Source of the DNA: Candidatus Gastranaerophilales bacterium
GTDB taxonomy: Bacteria > Cyanobacteriota > Vampirovibrionia > Gastranaerophilales > Gastranaerophilaceae
Length of the DNA stretch: 64,000 nt
Direction: 5' to 3'
Assembly: GCA_900770525.1 (NCBI GenBank)
Contig: CAAHDT010000034.1
Location: 1 to 64,000, forward strand
Positions 49,331 through 57,755 of this stretch are shown here, piece after piece (position 1 is the first letter of the stretch; the number at the start of each line of letters is the position of its first letter). The notes beneath the pieces are model-generated. The model saw only the letters and a program-made list of their open reading frames with translations, did not search any database and was not told where the DNA came from. The translations under genes were made by a program, and so were the position numbers.

Positions 49331-50704
49331 ATGGTTAACATAAGCAAAGCAAGACAATTTTTAAAGTTGCAAAATTTTACGCAAAAATTAATGTCTACTC
49401 TTCCCAAAATGGAAGGTGCAAGCGGAAGTGTTCATTTGAGTAAAACACAGTTAGAGATAATTGGTGAAAGTAATGGCAAAGGGACAAAAGAAATTATTTC
49501 TCAAATTTTGTCCGGAACAAAGAATCCGTCAGTAGATATCGCATATAAATCAAAATCAAATTATTCAATTGCAGGCTTACGAATAAAAGATGGTCGAAAG
49601 GTTGTTGGGTCTGGTGCAATTTCGATTGTAAATCCGAATTCAGAAAATGCAGTTGTAAAGTATCGAGCTTCTTTTGGGAAAAAATCAAAACTTGCATATG
49701 CGAACGGTTTTTTTGATGCCGGTGTTCCTGCAGATAGTCGAGATTTTTCTATGGGCTTTGTTCGCCGAAATGGTAAAATCACAAGTCATGCTGCAATAGG
49801 TGAAAGTACAGAACATCACCTTAAGCTAGATGAAGATAAGTTGCTAAATATGGCGGCTGAATCTAAATCGCCATTCTTAAGACAATTGGCTGATGAGCTT
49901 AATGGTCTACAAATTAATTTGCAGTCAAATGTTAATAGTATTAGCAGGAGGGTGCGCAGAACTTTGGGTTTAGGAGCTCAAGATGCTGAACAAGCTGTTG
50001 CTGAAAGTTCCAAGGCAAATGCTCCAAAAGTCCATCATTATGGCAAACACAAAATAAAAAGATATTTGTATCATATGACTAGTGAAAAAAATTATCAAAG
50101 CATGTTACGTGATGGAAAAATTCATGTTACAGATGATGCCCATATGAATGAACAGGGCATTTTTATGACAGATTTACAAAATCTGTTGAAACGTTGGAGA
50201 TATTCAAAGGACTGGTCGCAAGACGATATAAAGATGAATTTGTCACTTGCGCTTTTAGGGCAAGTATCAAAAAGTGGCAATAAAATAGTTTGCCTTAGAA
50301 TTCCAACTGCCGCATTAGACCATGATTTACTAAAAATCAGAAGTCAAAATAGATTGTTTAGAGGGCGTTCTGCAATGCAAAAGTGGTCTATTCCTAAAAT
50401 ATATGCACATAAAGTAGATGGCGCTCCGGCAGTAGAAGCTGGACGTTATAAACAAAGGAAAGAAGCTCTCGAATATATTTATCCACAAGAAATACCTATG
50501 GACAATGTTGAATTGGTTGGTAGGGCTGATGTAGATATCGAAAAGCGTTTTAATACTTGCGGCATGGACATTAAGGATGTATTTTCAGAAAACAATCAAA
50601 CTTCTGCGGTAATGAATGTATTCAGAAATTTGTTTAGCAATCAGCCGGAAGAAAAAGCTGTCAAAAATTTCATGTGGGAATATTTGAATAATTCTAAAAA
50701 ATAA
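49331..50704 (+). CDS. Putative ADP-ribosyltransferase-like protein
   Basis: A 457-residue soluble protein. The N-terminal half (about 1-230) is unrecognised and beta-rich. The C-terminal part (about 243-400) follows the layout of H-Y/F-E type ADP-ribosyltransferase folds: YLYHMTS with H248 at the start of the first strand, GIFMTD near 276-281, an IVCLRIPTAAL strand and a late EALEYIYPQEIP with E381. This is pattern-based inference, and the family could be another NAD- or nucleotide-related fold. AAAGGGGA precedes the ATG. It is a single gene. No signal peptide or immunity gene is evident. Confidence 0.5.
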   Translation: MVNISKARQFLKLQNFTQKLMSTLPKMEGASGSVHLSKTQLEIIGESNGKGTKEIISQILSGTKNPSVDIAYKSKSNYSIAGLRIKDGRKVVGSGAISIVNPNSENAVVKYRASFGKKSKLAYANGFFDAGVPADSRDFSMGFVRRNGKITSHAAIGESTEHHLKLDEDKLLNMAAESKSPFLRQLADELNGLQINLQSNVNSISRRVRRTLGLGAQDAEQAVAESSKANAPKVHHYGKHKIKRYLYHMTSEKNYQSMLRDGKIHVTDDAHMNEQGIFMTDLQNLLKRWRYSKDWSQDDIKMNLSLALLGQVSKSGNKIVCLRIPTAALDHDLLKIRSQNRLFRGRSAMQKWSIPKIYAHKVDGAPAVEAGRYKQRKEALEYIYPQEIPMDNVELVGRADVDIEKRFNTCGMDIKDVFSENNQTSAVMNVFRNLFSNQPEEKAVKNFMWEYLNNSKK

Positions 50705-50794
50705 TAAATCTTAAATTTCAATTGAATTTATTCTAAAATTTCGCTTGTAAAAATTTCATGCCTATGCAATAATTTTATTGACGAAAGGCTAATC

Positions 50795-51439
50795 ATGGCG
50801 AATACTTTAGTTTATTTACTTGATGGAAAAATTTATATAAATTTAACCAATATGTGTACAAATGATTGTATTTTTTGCCTTAGAAAAGACAAGGATGATG
50901 TTTGTGGGCAAAGGCTGTGGTTAGATTCTGAAAACTATCCTGTAGAAGATGTTTTGACCCAATTTGATTCTTGTTGTCAGTTCCATTTGTCTTGTTCTCC
51001 AGATATCCATCCGGAAATTGTTTTTTGCGGATACGGTGAGCCAATGCTCAAATTAGATTACTTGAAGAAAACGGCAAAATATATAAAGGAAAAATATCCG
51101 CAAGCGAAGGTTCGTGTTAATACTAACGGGCATGCTAATTTTGCTAACAAAAGAAATGTTGTACCTGAACTAAAAGGTTTGGTTGATGAGTTTAGTGTGA
51201 GTTTGAATGCTCCTACACAAGAAGAGTATGATGAACTTTCTCAACCAAAGTTCTCTGAGGCATATGATGAAGTTAAAAAATTCATAAAGGCTTGTTCTGA
51301 TGAAAATATTTCTGTTACTGCAAGCGTCGTCGAAGGGTATAAAGGACGTCACCTTGATTTAGATTCTTGCAGAAAAATTGCAGAAAGCCTTGGCGCAAAA
51401 TTCAGAGCAAGAGAATGGATTCAAAACGGTTATTCGTAA
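50795..51439 (+). CDS. Radical SAM protein, TatD-associated type
   Basis: A 214-residue radical SAM enzyme. The cluster motif is C21-x3-C25-x2-C28 (CTNDCIFC). FCGYGEPMLKLDYL and VRVNTNGHANF strands follow, and the C-terminal part ends SLGAKFRAREWIQNGYS. The size and CTNDCIFCLR start fit the small TatD-linked radical SAM family; no tatD gene is near. The reaction is unknown. ACGAAAGG precedes the ATG. Two tagged small genes follow in the same direction after 10 bp. Confidence 0.8.
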   Translation: MANTLVYLLDGKIYINLTNMCTNDCIFCLRKDKDDVCGQRLWLDSENYPVEDVLTQFDSCCQFHLSCSPDIHPEIVFCGYGEPMLKLDYLKKTAKYIKEKYPQAKVRVNTNGHANFANKRNVVPELKGLVDEFSVSLNAPTQEEYDELSQPKFSEAYDEVKKFIKACSDENISVTASVVEGYKGRHLDLDSCRKIAESLGAKFRAREWIQNGYS

Positions 51440-51449
51440 AGAGGTTGTT

Positions 51450-51872
51450 ATGCAAGTTCAAAGCGTTCAACAAAATCAAACAAATTTTGAAGGAAATGTG
51501 ATTGTTGTCGGGAAAAGAAGTGCAAAACAATTACGCTGCTTTGCCAAACAGTTTAATGAAATGAAAATTGTTAAAAATTCCCCGTATAATGTCTATATAG
51601 CAAATGGTCCAAATACAAAATTTTGGGGGTTGCCCGTTCGTGTATTTGCGACAAGGGGAAAATACAAAGATAAATGTGAGATTGTTTTTGATGGGGAAAA
51701 ATCAATACTTAATGCAGAAACGATGAAGGGAGCAATTTTTAGAGCTATCAAAAACGCCCAAAATAGAGAAAAAATTGCAAATGAAGCTAATAAGGAAAGT
51801 GGTTTGAAAAAATATTTTAAAAATTTAACAAACAAGTTAAGTCAAATATTTCCAAGTGGTGAAGAGGTATAA
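51450..51872 (+). CDS. Small protein with N-terminal NQTNFEG tag, 140 aa
   Basis: A 140-residue basic protein. It begins MQVQSVQQNQTNFEGN, with the F-x-G tag at 13-15, and continues with a beta-rich body (IVVGKRSAKQLR, VYIANGPNTKFWGLPVRVFA) and a basic helical end. GAGG at 51441-51444 fixes the start; the frame is open upstream into the radical SAM gene, but that part is spurious. No family is recognised. The next gene, 3 bp on, has an almost identical tag. Confidence 0.6.
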   Translation: MQVQSVQQNQTNFEGNVIVVGKRSAKQLRCFAKQFNEMKIVKNSPYNVYIANGPNTKFWGLPVRVFATRGKYKDKCEIVFDGEKSILNAETMKGAIFRAIKNAQNREKIANEANKESGLKKYFKNLTNKLSQIFPSGEEV

Positions 51873-51875
51873 ATA

Positions 51876-52193
51876 GTGTTAGTAAGTACAATTAACAATC
51901 AAACAAATTTTACCGGAGCATTTAAAATTGCTCAAAATATAAAACCTAAAACAAAGGCAAATTTTTACAAGGTTATGGATGACATTTATTTGGATGCAAA
52001 ACCTTATGATATTATTGTAAAAAAACATCCGGAAAATAAAAACTTTTTAACTATTACGGCTCAAAATACTAAAAAACCAAGTGAAAATTATTCTATTTGG
52101 ATTCATAGTTTTATGGAAAGAATTCCATCATTAAGAGATGCCGTGAAAGGTACAATGCGAGGATACGAAGAAAAATTTGATATATTTATATAA
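51876..52193 (+). CDS. Small protein with N-terminal NQTNFTG tag, 105 aa
   Basis: A 105-residue protein with a GTG start and GAGG 8 bp upstream. It starts MLVSTINNQTNFTGAF, with the tag at 12-14, almost the same as in the preceding gene, although the bodies differ. The body has VMDDIYLDAKPYDIIVKK and ITAQNTKKPSENYSIWIH strands and a short helical end. There is no signal peptide or span. The function is unknown. Confidence 0.6.
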   Translation: MLVSTINNQTNFTGAFKIAQNIKPKTKANFYKVMDDIYLDAKPYDIIVKKHPENKNFLTITAQNTKKPSENYSIWIHSFMERIPSLRDAVKGTMRGYEEKFDIFI

Positions 52194-52246
52194 CGAAATT
52201 TTATAACGATACATAAAAAACTAAAACAAAAAGAAAGGACGATTAA

Positions 52247-54406
52247 ATGAACAATCTAGACAAAATTATGAAACCAAAATCGATTGCGGTTGTCGGTGCT
52301 TCTACCAAAGAACATACTATCGGTTCCGATATTATGAAAAGATTACAAGAATACAAATTTAACGGAAAAATTTATCCGGTAAACCCAAAAGGTGGAATTA
52401 TCGAAGGGCTTCAAGCTTATACTAACGTAAACGAAATCCCTGGTGATGTAGATTTGGCTATTATCGTTGTTAATGCAAAATTTGTATTGTCAACAATTGA
52501 CCAATGCCACGAAAAGGGGATTAAAGGTTTATGTATCATCACAGCAGGTTTCAAAGAAACCGGTGCTGAAGGTGCTGAAGTTGAAAAACAATTGTTAGCA
52601 AAAGTTAGAGAATATGGCATGAGATGTGTTGGTCCTAACTGCTTAGGTGTTGTAAACACTCACCCTGATGTTAGAATGGACGGATGTTTCGCTGAATCAC
52701 TTCCTGAAAGAGGAAACATTGGTTTCGTTTCTCAATCAGGCGCTTTAGGGGGCGGTATTTTGAACATCTTGAAAGACTTGAACTTAGGTTTTGCTCAATT
52801 CATTTCAATTGGTAACCAAGCTGATGTAAACGCTGAAACTGCTCTTGAATATTGGGAAAATGAATCAGATGTAGAACAAATTCTTTTATATATGGAATCA
52901 ATTCAAAACCCTGCTAACTTCAGAAAATTGGCATCAAGAATTACTAAGAAAAAACCTATCTTGGCATTGAAATCTGGTAGATCTGCTGCCGGTGCTTCAG
53001 CTGCTTCTTCTCACACAGGTTCATTGGCTGGTGCTGATAAAGCTGCTGCTGCATTATTACACCAATCAGGTGTTATCAGAGAATTCTCTTTGAAAAACTT
53101 GTTTGCTACAGCAAAAGTTTTTGCTAACTGCCCTATTCCTAAGGGTGATAGAGTTGCTATTATTACAAACTCAGGTGGTCCTGGTATCATGGCTACAGAT
53201 GCTGTATGTGAATATGGTATGCAAATGGCTAAAATTTCAGATGAAACTAAAGCTAAGTTGAGAAGTTTCTTGCCTGCTGCTGCGTCAGTTAAAAACCCTG
53301 TTGATATGATTGCTTCAGCTCCAATTGAACACTACAAACAAACATTGGAAACAGTATTGGCTGATGAAAATGTTGATATGGTTATCACAATTTATCTTCC
53401 ATTCTTAGGGTTGAAAGATATTGATGTTGCTAAAGCTTTGATGGAAATTAAGGCTGAACATCCTGAAAAACCAATTATCGGCGTATTCATGACTAAGAAT
53501 GAATTCTTCTCAAAACTTTCTGATATGAATGTTAATATGCCATTCTTTATGTATGCAGAAGAAGCTGCTGACGGTTTGAACAGATTGAACCAACAAAGAT
53601 TGTGGATGGAAAGACCTGAAGGCAAAGTTCCTTGCTACGATGTAGATAGAGCTAAAGTTGAAAGCATTATTAAAAAATCATTGAGCGAAGGTCGTGCACA
53701 ATTGACAACTCTTGAATCAATTGATGTTCTTCAAGCATACGGTATCAGAGCTTGTAAATATGGTTTGGCAACAAACGAAGAAGAAGTTGTTGAACTTGGT
53801 AATTCAATCGGATACCCTGTTGTTATGAAGATGACTTCAAAAACAACTTCACACAAAACAGATGTTGGCGGTGTTGTTGTAAACATCAAGTCAGAAGAAC
53901 AATTGAGAAGAGAATACAAAGGATTACTAGAAAGATTGGAAGCAAAAGGATTGCTTGAAGGTCTTGAAGGTGTAATTATCCAAGAAATGGTTAAAGGTTC
54001 AAGAGAAATGGTTTGTGGTATCGCAACAGACCCTCAATACGGTCCTATGATGATGTTCGGTTTAGGTGGTGTATTCGTTGAAGTTATGAAAGACGTAACA
54101 TTCAGAATTGCTCCTCTAACAGATGTTGATGCTATGGATATGATTAAATCAGTTAAAGCATACAAATTGTTGGAAGGTGCAAGAGGTACAAAACCTGCTC
54201 AAATCGACCAAATTCAAGAAACATTGTTGAGATTATCTCAACTTGTAAATGATTACAAATTCATCGATGAATTGGATATTAACCCATTGTTAATCTCTGA
54301 AACAACTGGTGAAGGCATTGCAGTTGACGGACGTATCAAAGTTAGACTAGAAGAAGCTAAAGAAGCTCTTGGATGTGCTGACTGTGCAACTTGCTCTTGC
54401 TGCTAG
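52247..54406 (+). CDS. ADP-forming acyl/acetyl-CoA synthetase (fused alpha-beta)
   Basis: A 719-residue single-chain enzyme that turns acyl-CoA, ADP and phosphate into the acid, ATP and CoA, the ATP-yielding end step of fermentation. The CoA-binding domain comes first (IAVVGASTKEHTIGSDI), then succinyl-CoA ligase-like domains with the phosphorylated His256 in SSHTGSLAGAD. An ATP-grasp domain (about 490-715) has YPVVMKMTSKTTSHKTDVGGV and FGLGGVFVEV. The protein ends in an unusual cysteine cluster (CADCATCSCC). Codon choice is strongly biased (AAC, GCT, GGT), as in abundant proteins. AAAGGA precedes the ATG and a clear terminator follows. Confidence 0.93.
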   Translation: MNNLDKIMKPKSIAVVGASTKEHTIGSDIMKRLQEYKFNGKIYPVNPKGGIIEGLQAYTNVNEIPGDVDLAIIVVNAKFVLSTIDQCHEKGIKGLCIITAGFKETGAEGAEVEKQLLAKVREYGMRCVGPNCLGVVNTHPDVRMDGCFAESLPERGNIGFVSQSGALGGGILNILKDLNLGFAQFISIGNQADVNAETALEYWENESDVEQILLYMESIQNPANFRKLASRITKKKPILALKSGRSAAGASAASSHTGSLAGADKAAAALLHQSGVIREFSLKNLFATAKVFANCPIPKGDRVAIITNSGGPGIMATDAVCEYGMQMAKISDETKAKLRSFLPAAASVKNPVDMIASAPIEHYKQTLETVLADENVDMVITIYLPFLGLKDIDVAKALMEIKAEHPEKPIIGVFMTKNEFFSKLSDMNVNMPFFMYAEEAADGLNRLNQQRLWMERPEGKVPCYDVDRAKVESIIKKSLSEGRAQLTTLESIDVLQAYGIRACKYGLATNEEEVVELGNSIGYPVVMKMTSKTTSHKTDVGGVVVNIKSEEQLRREYKGLLERLEAKGLLEGLEGVIIQEMVKGSREMVCGIATDPQYGPMMMFGLGGVFVEVMKDVTFRIAPLTDVDAMDMIKSVKAYKLLEGARGTKPAQIDQIQETLLRLSQLVNDYKFIDELDINPLLISETTGEGIAVDGRIKVRLEEAKEALGCADCATCSCC

Positions 54407-54424
54407 TAATTTATAACGAATTGC

Positions 54425-54454
54425 AAAAAGACCGTTTTTATAAGCGGTCTTTTT
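54425..54454 (+). terminator. Terminator of the acetyl-CoA synthetase gene
   Basis: AAAAAGACCG (54425-54434) pairs with CGGTCTTTTT (54445-54454), followed by more T residues. Confidence 0.92.
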
Positions 54455-54495
54455 GTTTTCTGATATTTATATATACCCCAAAGGAGATGATAGAT

Positions 54496-54738
54496 ATGAT
54501 AAAAATTTACCCTAGAGTTAATTCTGTTATTGGTGCGACAATGGATAGAATTTATGTTCGCCGACACAATGGAAAAAGCACAGATGCTATTTCTAATAGA
54601 TTTTATGAAAAATTAGTTTCAGAATCAGGATCATCTACAAATAATTTGGTAACAATCTTTAAAAATTGGAAAAAAGCATATAACGCCAATTTAAGGAAAA
54701 ATATGATGATTTCTAAAATCAATGAAATGTTTAAATAA
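54496..54738 (+). CDS. Small basic unknown protein, 80 aa
   Basis: An 80-residue basic protein (MIKIYPRVNSVIGATMDRIYV to KINEMFK). AAGGAG at 54481-54486 with 9 bp spacing selects the ATG at 54496; the ATG at 54487 lies too close. No domain, span or signal peptide is seen. A terminator-like hairpin follows at 54745-54780. I do not recognise it. Confidence 0.5.
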   Translation: MIKIYPRVNSVIGATMDRIYVRRHNGKSTDAISNRFYEKLVSESGSSTNNLVTIFKNWKKAYNANLRKNMMISKINEMFK

Positions 54739-54744
54739 AAATAA

Positions 54745-54828
54745 GAACTGGCACGTTAAATCACGCTCCAGTTCCTTTTCTTTAGAAGTAGAAACGTATG
54801 GTGCGCACACTTGCGCACCGAGTTTTTT
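54745..54828 (+). terminator. Two terminator-like hairpins
   Basis: GAACTGG (54745-54751) pairs with CCAGTTC (54768-54774), followed by CTTTTCTTT. Further on GGTGCGCA (54800-54807) pairs with TGCGCACC (54812-54819) and is followed by a six-T run (54823-54828). The first probably ends the 54496 gene. Confidence 0.65.
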
Positions 54829-54861
54829 AGTGAAGCACCACAAAGAGCTTTTGTTCCTTCA

Positions 54862-54899
54862 TTTCTTTTCCTTTTTTTGCGATGAAAAAGGAAAAGAAA
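54862..54899. repeat. Perfect 15-bp purine/pyrimidine hairpin
   Basis: TTTCTTTTCCTTTTT (54862-54876) and AAAAAGGAAAAGAAA (54885-54899) form a perfect stem with an 8-base loop, in non-coding DNA of a 620-bp gap (54739-55359). It has one strand of pure pyrimidines and one of pure purines, and resembles common intergenic repeats. The rest of the gap holds only the repeats listed next to it; no gene is seen. Confidence 0.7.
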
Positions 54900-55034
54900 C
54901 GGAAGCAAAGAAAAGGAAAACTCGCGATTAAAATGAACGAGTCATCAGAAACTACGTTTCCGAACCTTCCTTTTAATAAGAATAGCAAAGAATTTATATT
55001 GGGTAGATATTTTGTCTACCATTATTGTTATATC

Positions 55035-55190
55035 GTCATTCCGAACTTGTTTCGGCATCTAGCCACTGGCGAGATTTTACCGTGGTCGGATTGTTCTTTG
55101 AGTGTCGTAACTGCTTAACGTGGGCTAGATCCTGAATAAGATAAAATCTACGCCGTTAAAACGGCTTGATTTCTAATCTTTTCAGGATGA
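55035..55190. repeat. Composite interspersed repeat containing palindrome copy B
   Basis: The segment starts GTCATTCCGAACTTGTTTCG and ends TTCAGGATGACA, so its termini are inverted and similar (GTCATTCCGAA against TGTCATCCTGAA). ATCTAGCC near 55055 and GGGCTAGAT near 55122-55130 also pair. The core 55131-55186 is copy B of the palindrome at 38-94, in reverse orientation. The left part belongs to a repeat class widespread in bacteria that is often mis-translated as VIPNLFR. It is non-coding. Confidence 0.7.
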
Positions 55191-55212
55191 CATGTTTGTG
55201 TAAAACAGTGAA

Positions 55213-55252
55213 GTAGGGTGGCGAAAAGCGTGAGCGGTTCCCACCTTTTCGC
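55213..55252. repeat. 32-bp interspersed repeat with hairpin
   Basis: 55213-55244 (GTAGGGTGGCGAAAAGCGT, then GAGCGGTTCCCAC) matches 35766-35797 with two differences. In this copy GCGAAAAG (55221-55228) pairs with CTTTTCGC (55245-55252). It lies in the gap before the DUF3137 pair. Confidence 0.65.
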
Positions 55253-55359
55253 TGGGGAGTTCTCGCAAAAACTTAAAACCAAAACTCATCTAAATAAACC
55301 ATTAATTTCATTGAAAGTTTTGATATACTTTCGGGATATAGTAGTTAGAGGATATTACA

Positions 55360-56481
55360 ATGAACCAAACTTCAAAGTTAGATAATGAGCTTGCACAATA
55401 TCGGCAGAATTTTTATAGAATATATCATTCAAAAATTATTCCGATTTTTGCCGAGTTTGAGAAGGAGCGAAGTAAACAACTAACTTGGCTTGTAATTCTT
55501 TTGATTATTGTAGTAATAATATTGTGTACGATAGCCTCGCTTGTTTTTTCTTGTTTGTTCACTGATCACTTTATTGCATTTGCATTTTGTCCGTATTTTG
55601 TAGTTTTAGGGATTGTGGCTGGCTATTTTATAATTACGTCTACAAATTCAGGTTTCATAAAAAAGTTAAAAGTATCTTGTATGCAAAAAGTTACAGAAGC
55701 TTTTGGAAATATGAAGTGGTATGACCAGTATAAATTAATTTCAGAAAAAGATTTATCAATATCGCAAATATTTGCGATGTTTAATCGCAGAAAATCTTAT
55801 GATTCATTTAAGGGAACTTACAAAGGAGTAGATTTTGAGATAGAAGAATCTTGTCTGCAATACGAAACCGGTTCTGGTAGTCGTAGAACTACTTTTGATG
55901 TTTTTCGTGGTGTTATTATAAAGGTTCCTGCAAATAAAACGGTAAGAGGAATAACTATTGTTGCGACTAAAGGTGACAAAAATATAAGAAACCGAGATGT
56001 TACATTTGGAATAGTTCTTTTTGCTATATTTCTACAATGTTTGCGTTTCGCGTCATATGAAACTCTTCCTATTGCTATTGTTATTGGGATTGCTATTGTT
56101 GCAATTGTGTTTTTTGTTTCTAAATTATTCTCTAGAAACTCTGATGTAGGATTAAATGAAATAAAACTTGAAGACCCTGAATTCAGTAAAAAATATAGAG
56201 TATATTCTGCGGATCAAGTTGAAGGAAGATACTTGGTGACACCTGCATTTATGGAAAGGTTTAAGAATTTGCAGACAGCATTTGGTTCAAAGAATGCAAA
56301 ATGTTCTTTTTATAAAGATAGTTTAATCTTTGCAATTTCTACCAAAAAGAATTTGTTTGAAATTGGTAATTTATTTCATAGTTTGGAAAATCCAAAGCAA
56401 ATGACAGAGTTTTTCAATGAATTGTCATCAATCTTGGCACTTATTGATTACTTCAAGTTAGACGAAAAAACATGGTTGTAA
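55360..56481 (+). CDS. DUF3137-family membrane protein, tandem copy 1
   Basis: A 373-residue protein with two adjacent spans (about 41-65 and 72-93). A variable central region follows, with further hydrophobic stretches near 218-265. The DUF3137 C-terminal domain has LEDPEFSKKYRVYSADQVEG, then RYLVTPAFMERF. GAGG precedes the ATG. The last ~105 residues are nearly identical to the next gene, while the N-terminal halves differ clearly. The family function is unknown. Confidence 0.8.
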   Translation: MNQTSKLDNELAQYRQNFYRIYHSKIIPIFAEFEKERSKQLTWLVILLIIVVIILCTIASLVFSCLFTDHFIAFAFCPYFVVLGIVAGYFIITSTNSGFIKKLKVSCMQKVTEAFGNMKWYDQYKLISEKDLSISQIFAMFNRRKSYDSFKGTYKGVDFEIEESCLQYETGSGSRRTTFDVFRGVIIKVPANKTVRGITIVATKGDKNIRNRDVTFGIVLFAIFLQCLRFASYETLPIAIVIGIAIVAIVFFVSKLFSRNSDVGLNEIKLEDPEFSKKYRVYSADQVEGRYLVTPAFMERFKNLQTAFGSKNAKCSFYKDSLIFAISTKKNLFEIGNLFHSLENPKQMTEFFNELSSILALIDYFKLDEKTWL

Positions 56482-56501
56482 GATTTAATGGAGGATATAA
56501 A

Positions 56502-57647
56502 ATGTTGAACAAAGAATTTTCAGAATATAGAAGGAATTTTTATAATACGTATTATTCAGATATATTGCCACTTTTTGCAAAATTTGAAAAAGAACGTAAA
56601 TTAAATTTTTGGCTGACATTTTTTGGTTGTTTTGCCTCTGCTGTATTTTTTATATCCGGTATAGCACTTCCTTTATATTTTATGTTTGATCCGGATAAAG
56701 TTGGTATGGCTATTGTTTTAAGTTTTTGTATATTTCCTATATTTACAATTTTGGGTGGTGCATTCTTTTTCTGGTTTCCTAAGCATATGAATTCAAAATT
56801 TGCTCAAAAGTTAAAGATTACCTGCATGCCATGTATTACTCAGATATTTGGACATATGAAGTGGTATGACCAGTATAATTTAATTTCTGATAGTATGTTA
56901 CGTAGTGCGCAATTGTTCGCTAATTATGATGGAAGAGAACATTACGATGCGTTTAAAGGTTCTTATAAAGGTGTTGAATTTAAAATAGAAGAAACATATA
57001 TGTATGTTGAAGCTTCTAATTCTAGTAAAAGTGTTTCAAAGGCTGACCGTGATGCATTTCGAGGGGTAGTAATAGAATTTCCTGTGAATAAAAATGTTAA
57101 GAATACGACTATTATTGCAACTAAGAATGATACTAATATAAGAAATGGATATGCAAATTTCTTTCAGTTGGCAATTCTGATTAGTTTGTTTTTAATGTCA
57201 ATTCTCTTTATAACTTGTCGAAATGTTTATGTAGATATATTGGTTCCATTGTTAGTCGGATTTATAATATTTAAGGGTGCGAAAAATGAATATCTCGATT
57301 CAGGTGAAACTAAAGAATTAAATGAGCTAAAACTTGAAGATCCTGAATTCAGTAAAAAATATAGGGTATATTCTGCGGATCAAGTTGAAGGAAGATACTT
57401 GGTGACACCTGCATTTATGGAAAGGTTTAAGAATTTGCAGACTGCATTTGGTTCAAAAAATGCAAAATGTTCGTTTTACAAAGATAGTTTAATCTTTGCA
57501 ATTTCTACCAAAAAGAATTTGTTTGAAATAGGGAGTCTATTCCATAGCTTAGAAAATCCAAAACAAATGACAGAATTTTTCAACGAATTGTCATCAATCT
57601 TGGCACTAATCGACTACTTTAAGCTGGATGAAAAAACTGGTTTGTAA
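56502..57647 (+). CDS. DUF3137-family membrane protein, tandem copy 2
   Basis: A 381-residue paralogue of the preceding gene with the same layout: spans near 31-55 and 64-86, a variable middle with spans near 220-265, and the DUF3137 end. GGAGG lies 7 bp before the ATG at 56502, and the frame extends upstream into the first gene. The last third matches copy 1 almost base for base at first, then with scattered synonymous changes towards the stop, which suggests gene conversion or recent partial duplication. It is probably co-transcribed with copy 1 (20-bp gap). Confidence 0.8.
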   Translation: MLNKEFSEYRRNFYNTYYSDILPLFAKFEKERKLNFWLTFFGCFASAVFFISGIALPLYFMFDPDKVGMAIVLSFCIFPIFTILGGAFFFWFPKHMNSKFAQKLKITCMPCITQIFGHMKWYDQYNLISDSMLRSAQLFANYDGREHYDAFKGSYKGVEFKIEETYMYVEASNSSKSVSKADRDAFRGVVIEFPVNKNVKNTTIIATKNDTNIRNGYANFFQLAILISLFLMSILFITCRNVYVDILVPLLVGFIIFKGAKNEYLDSGETKELNELKLEDPEFSKKYRVYSADQVEGRYLVTPAFMERFKNLQTAFGSKNAKCSFYKDSLIFAISTKKNLFEIGSLFHSLENPKQMTEFFNELSSILALIDYFKLDEKTGL

Positions 57648-57711
57648 TATTTATGACTGAATAAATAATATATTATTCAGGGTAACTTTTTGTTAACAAA
57701 TTACTTGATAT

Positions 57712-57738
57712 AAAAAAACAGGGGAGACTTCTCCCCTG
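57712..57738 (-). terminator. Terminator of the acidic small protein gene
   Basis: CAGGGGAGA (57719-57727) and TCTCCCCTG (57730-57738) form a perfect 9-bp stem with a 2-base loop. Read leftward it is followed by seven T. Confidence 0.95.
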
Positions 57739-57755
57739 AATTTTTTCTAGTCTTT

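Noticed and set aside
54882..55118. 78-residue ORF ending in a VIPNLFRHL-type sequence
   Set aside because: It is the translation of a widespread non-coding interspersed repeat, has no ribosome site and crosses the purine hairpin.
54739..55359. CRISPR array or phage attachment region in the repeat-rich gap
   Set aside because: The repeats are palindromic single copies without regular spacers, and no cas, integrase or tRNA gene is near.
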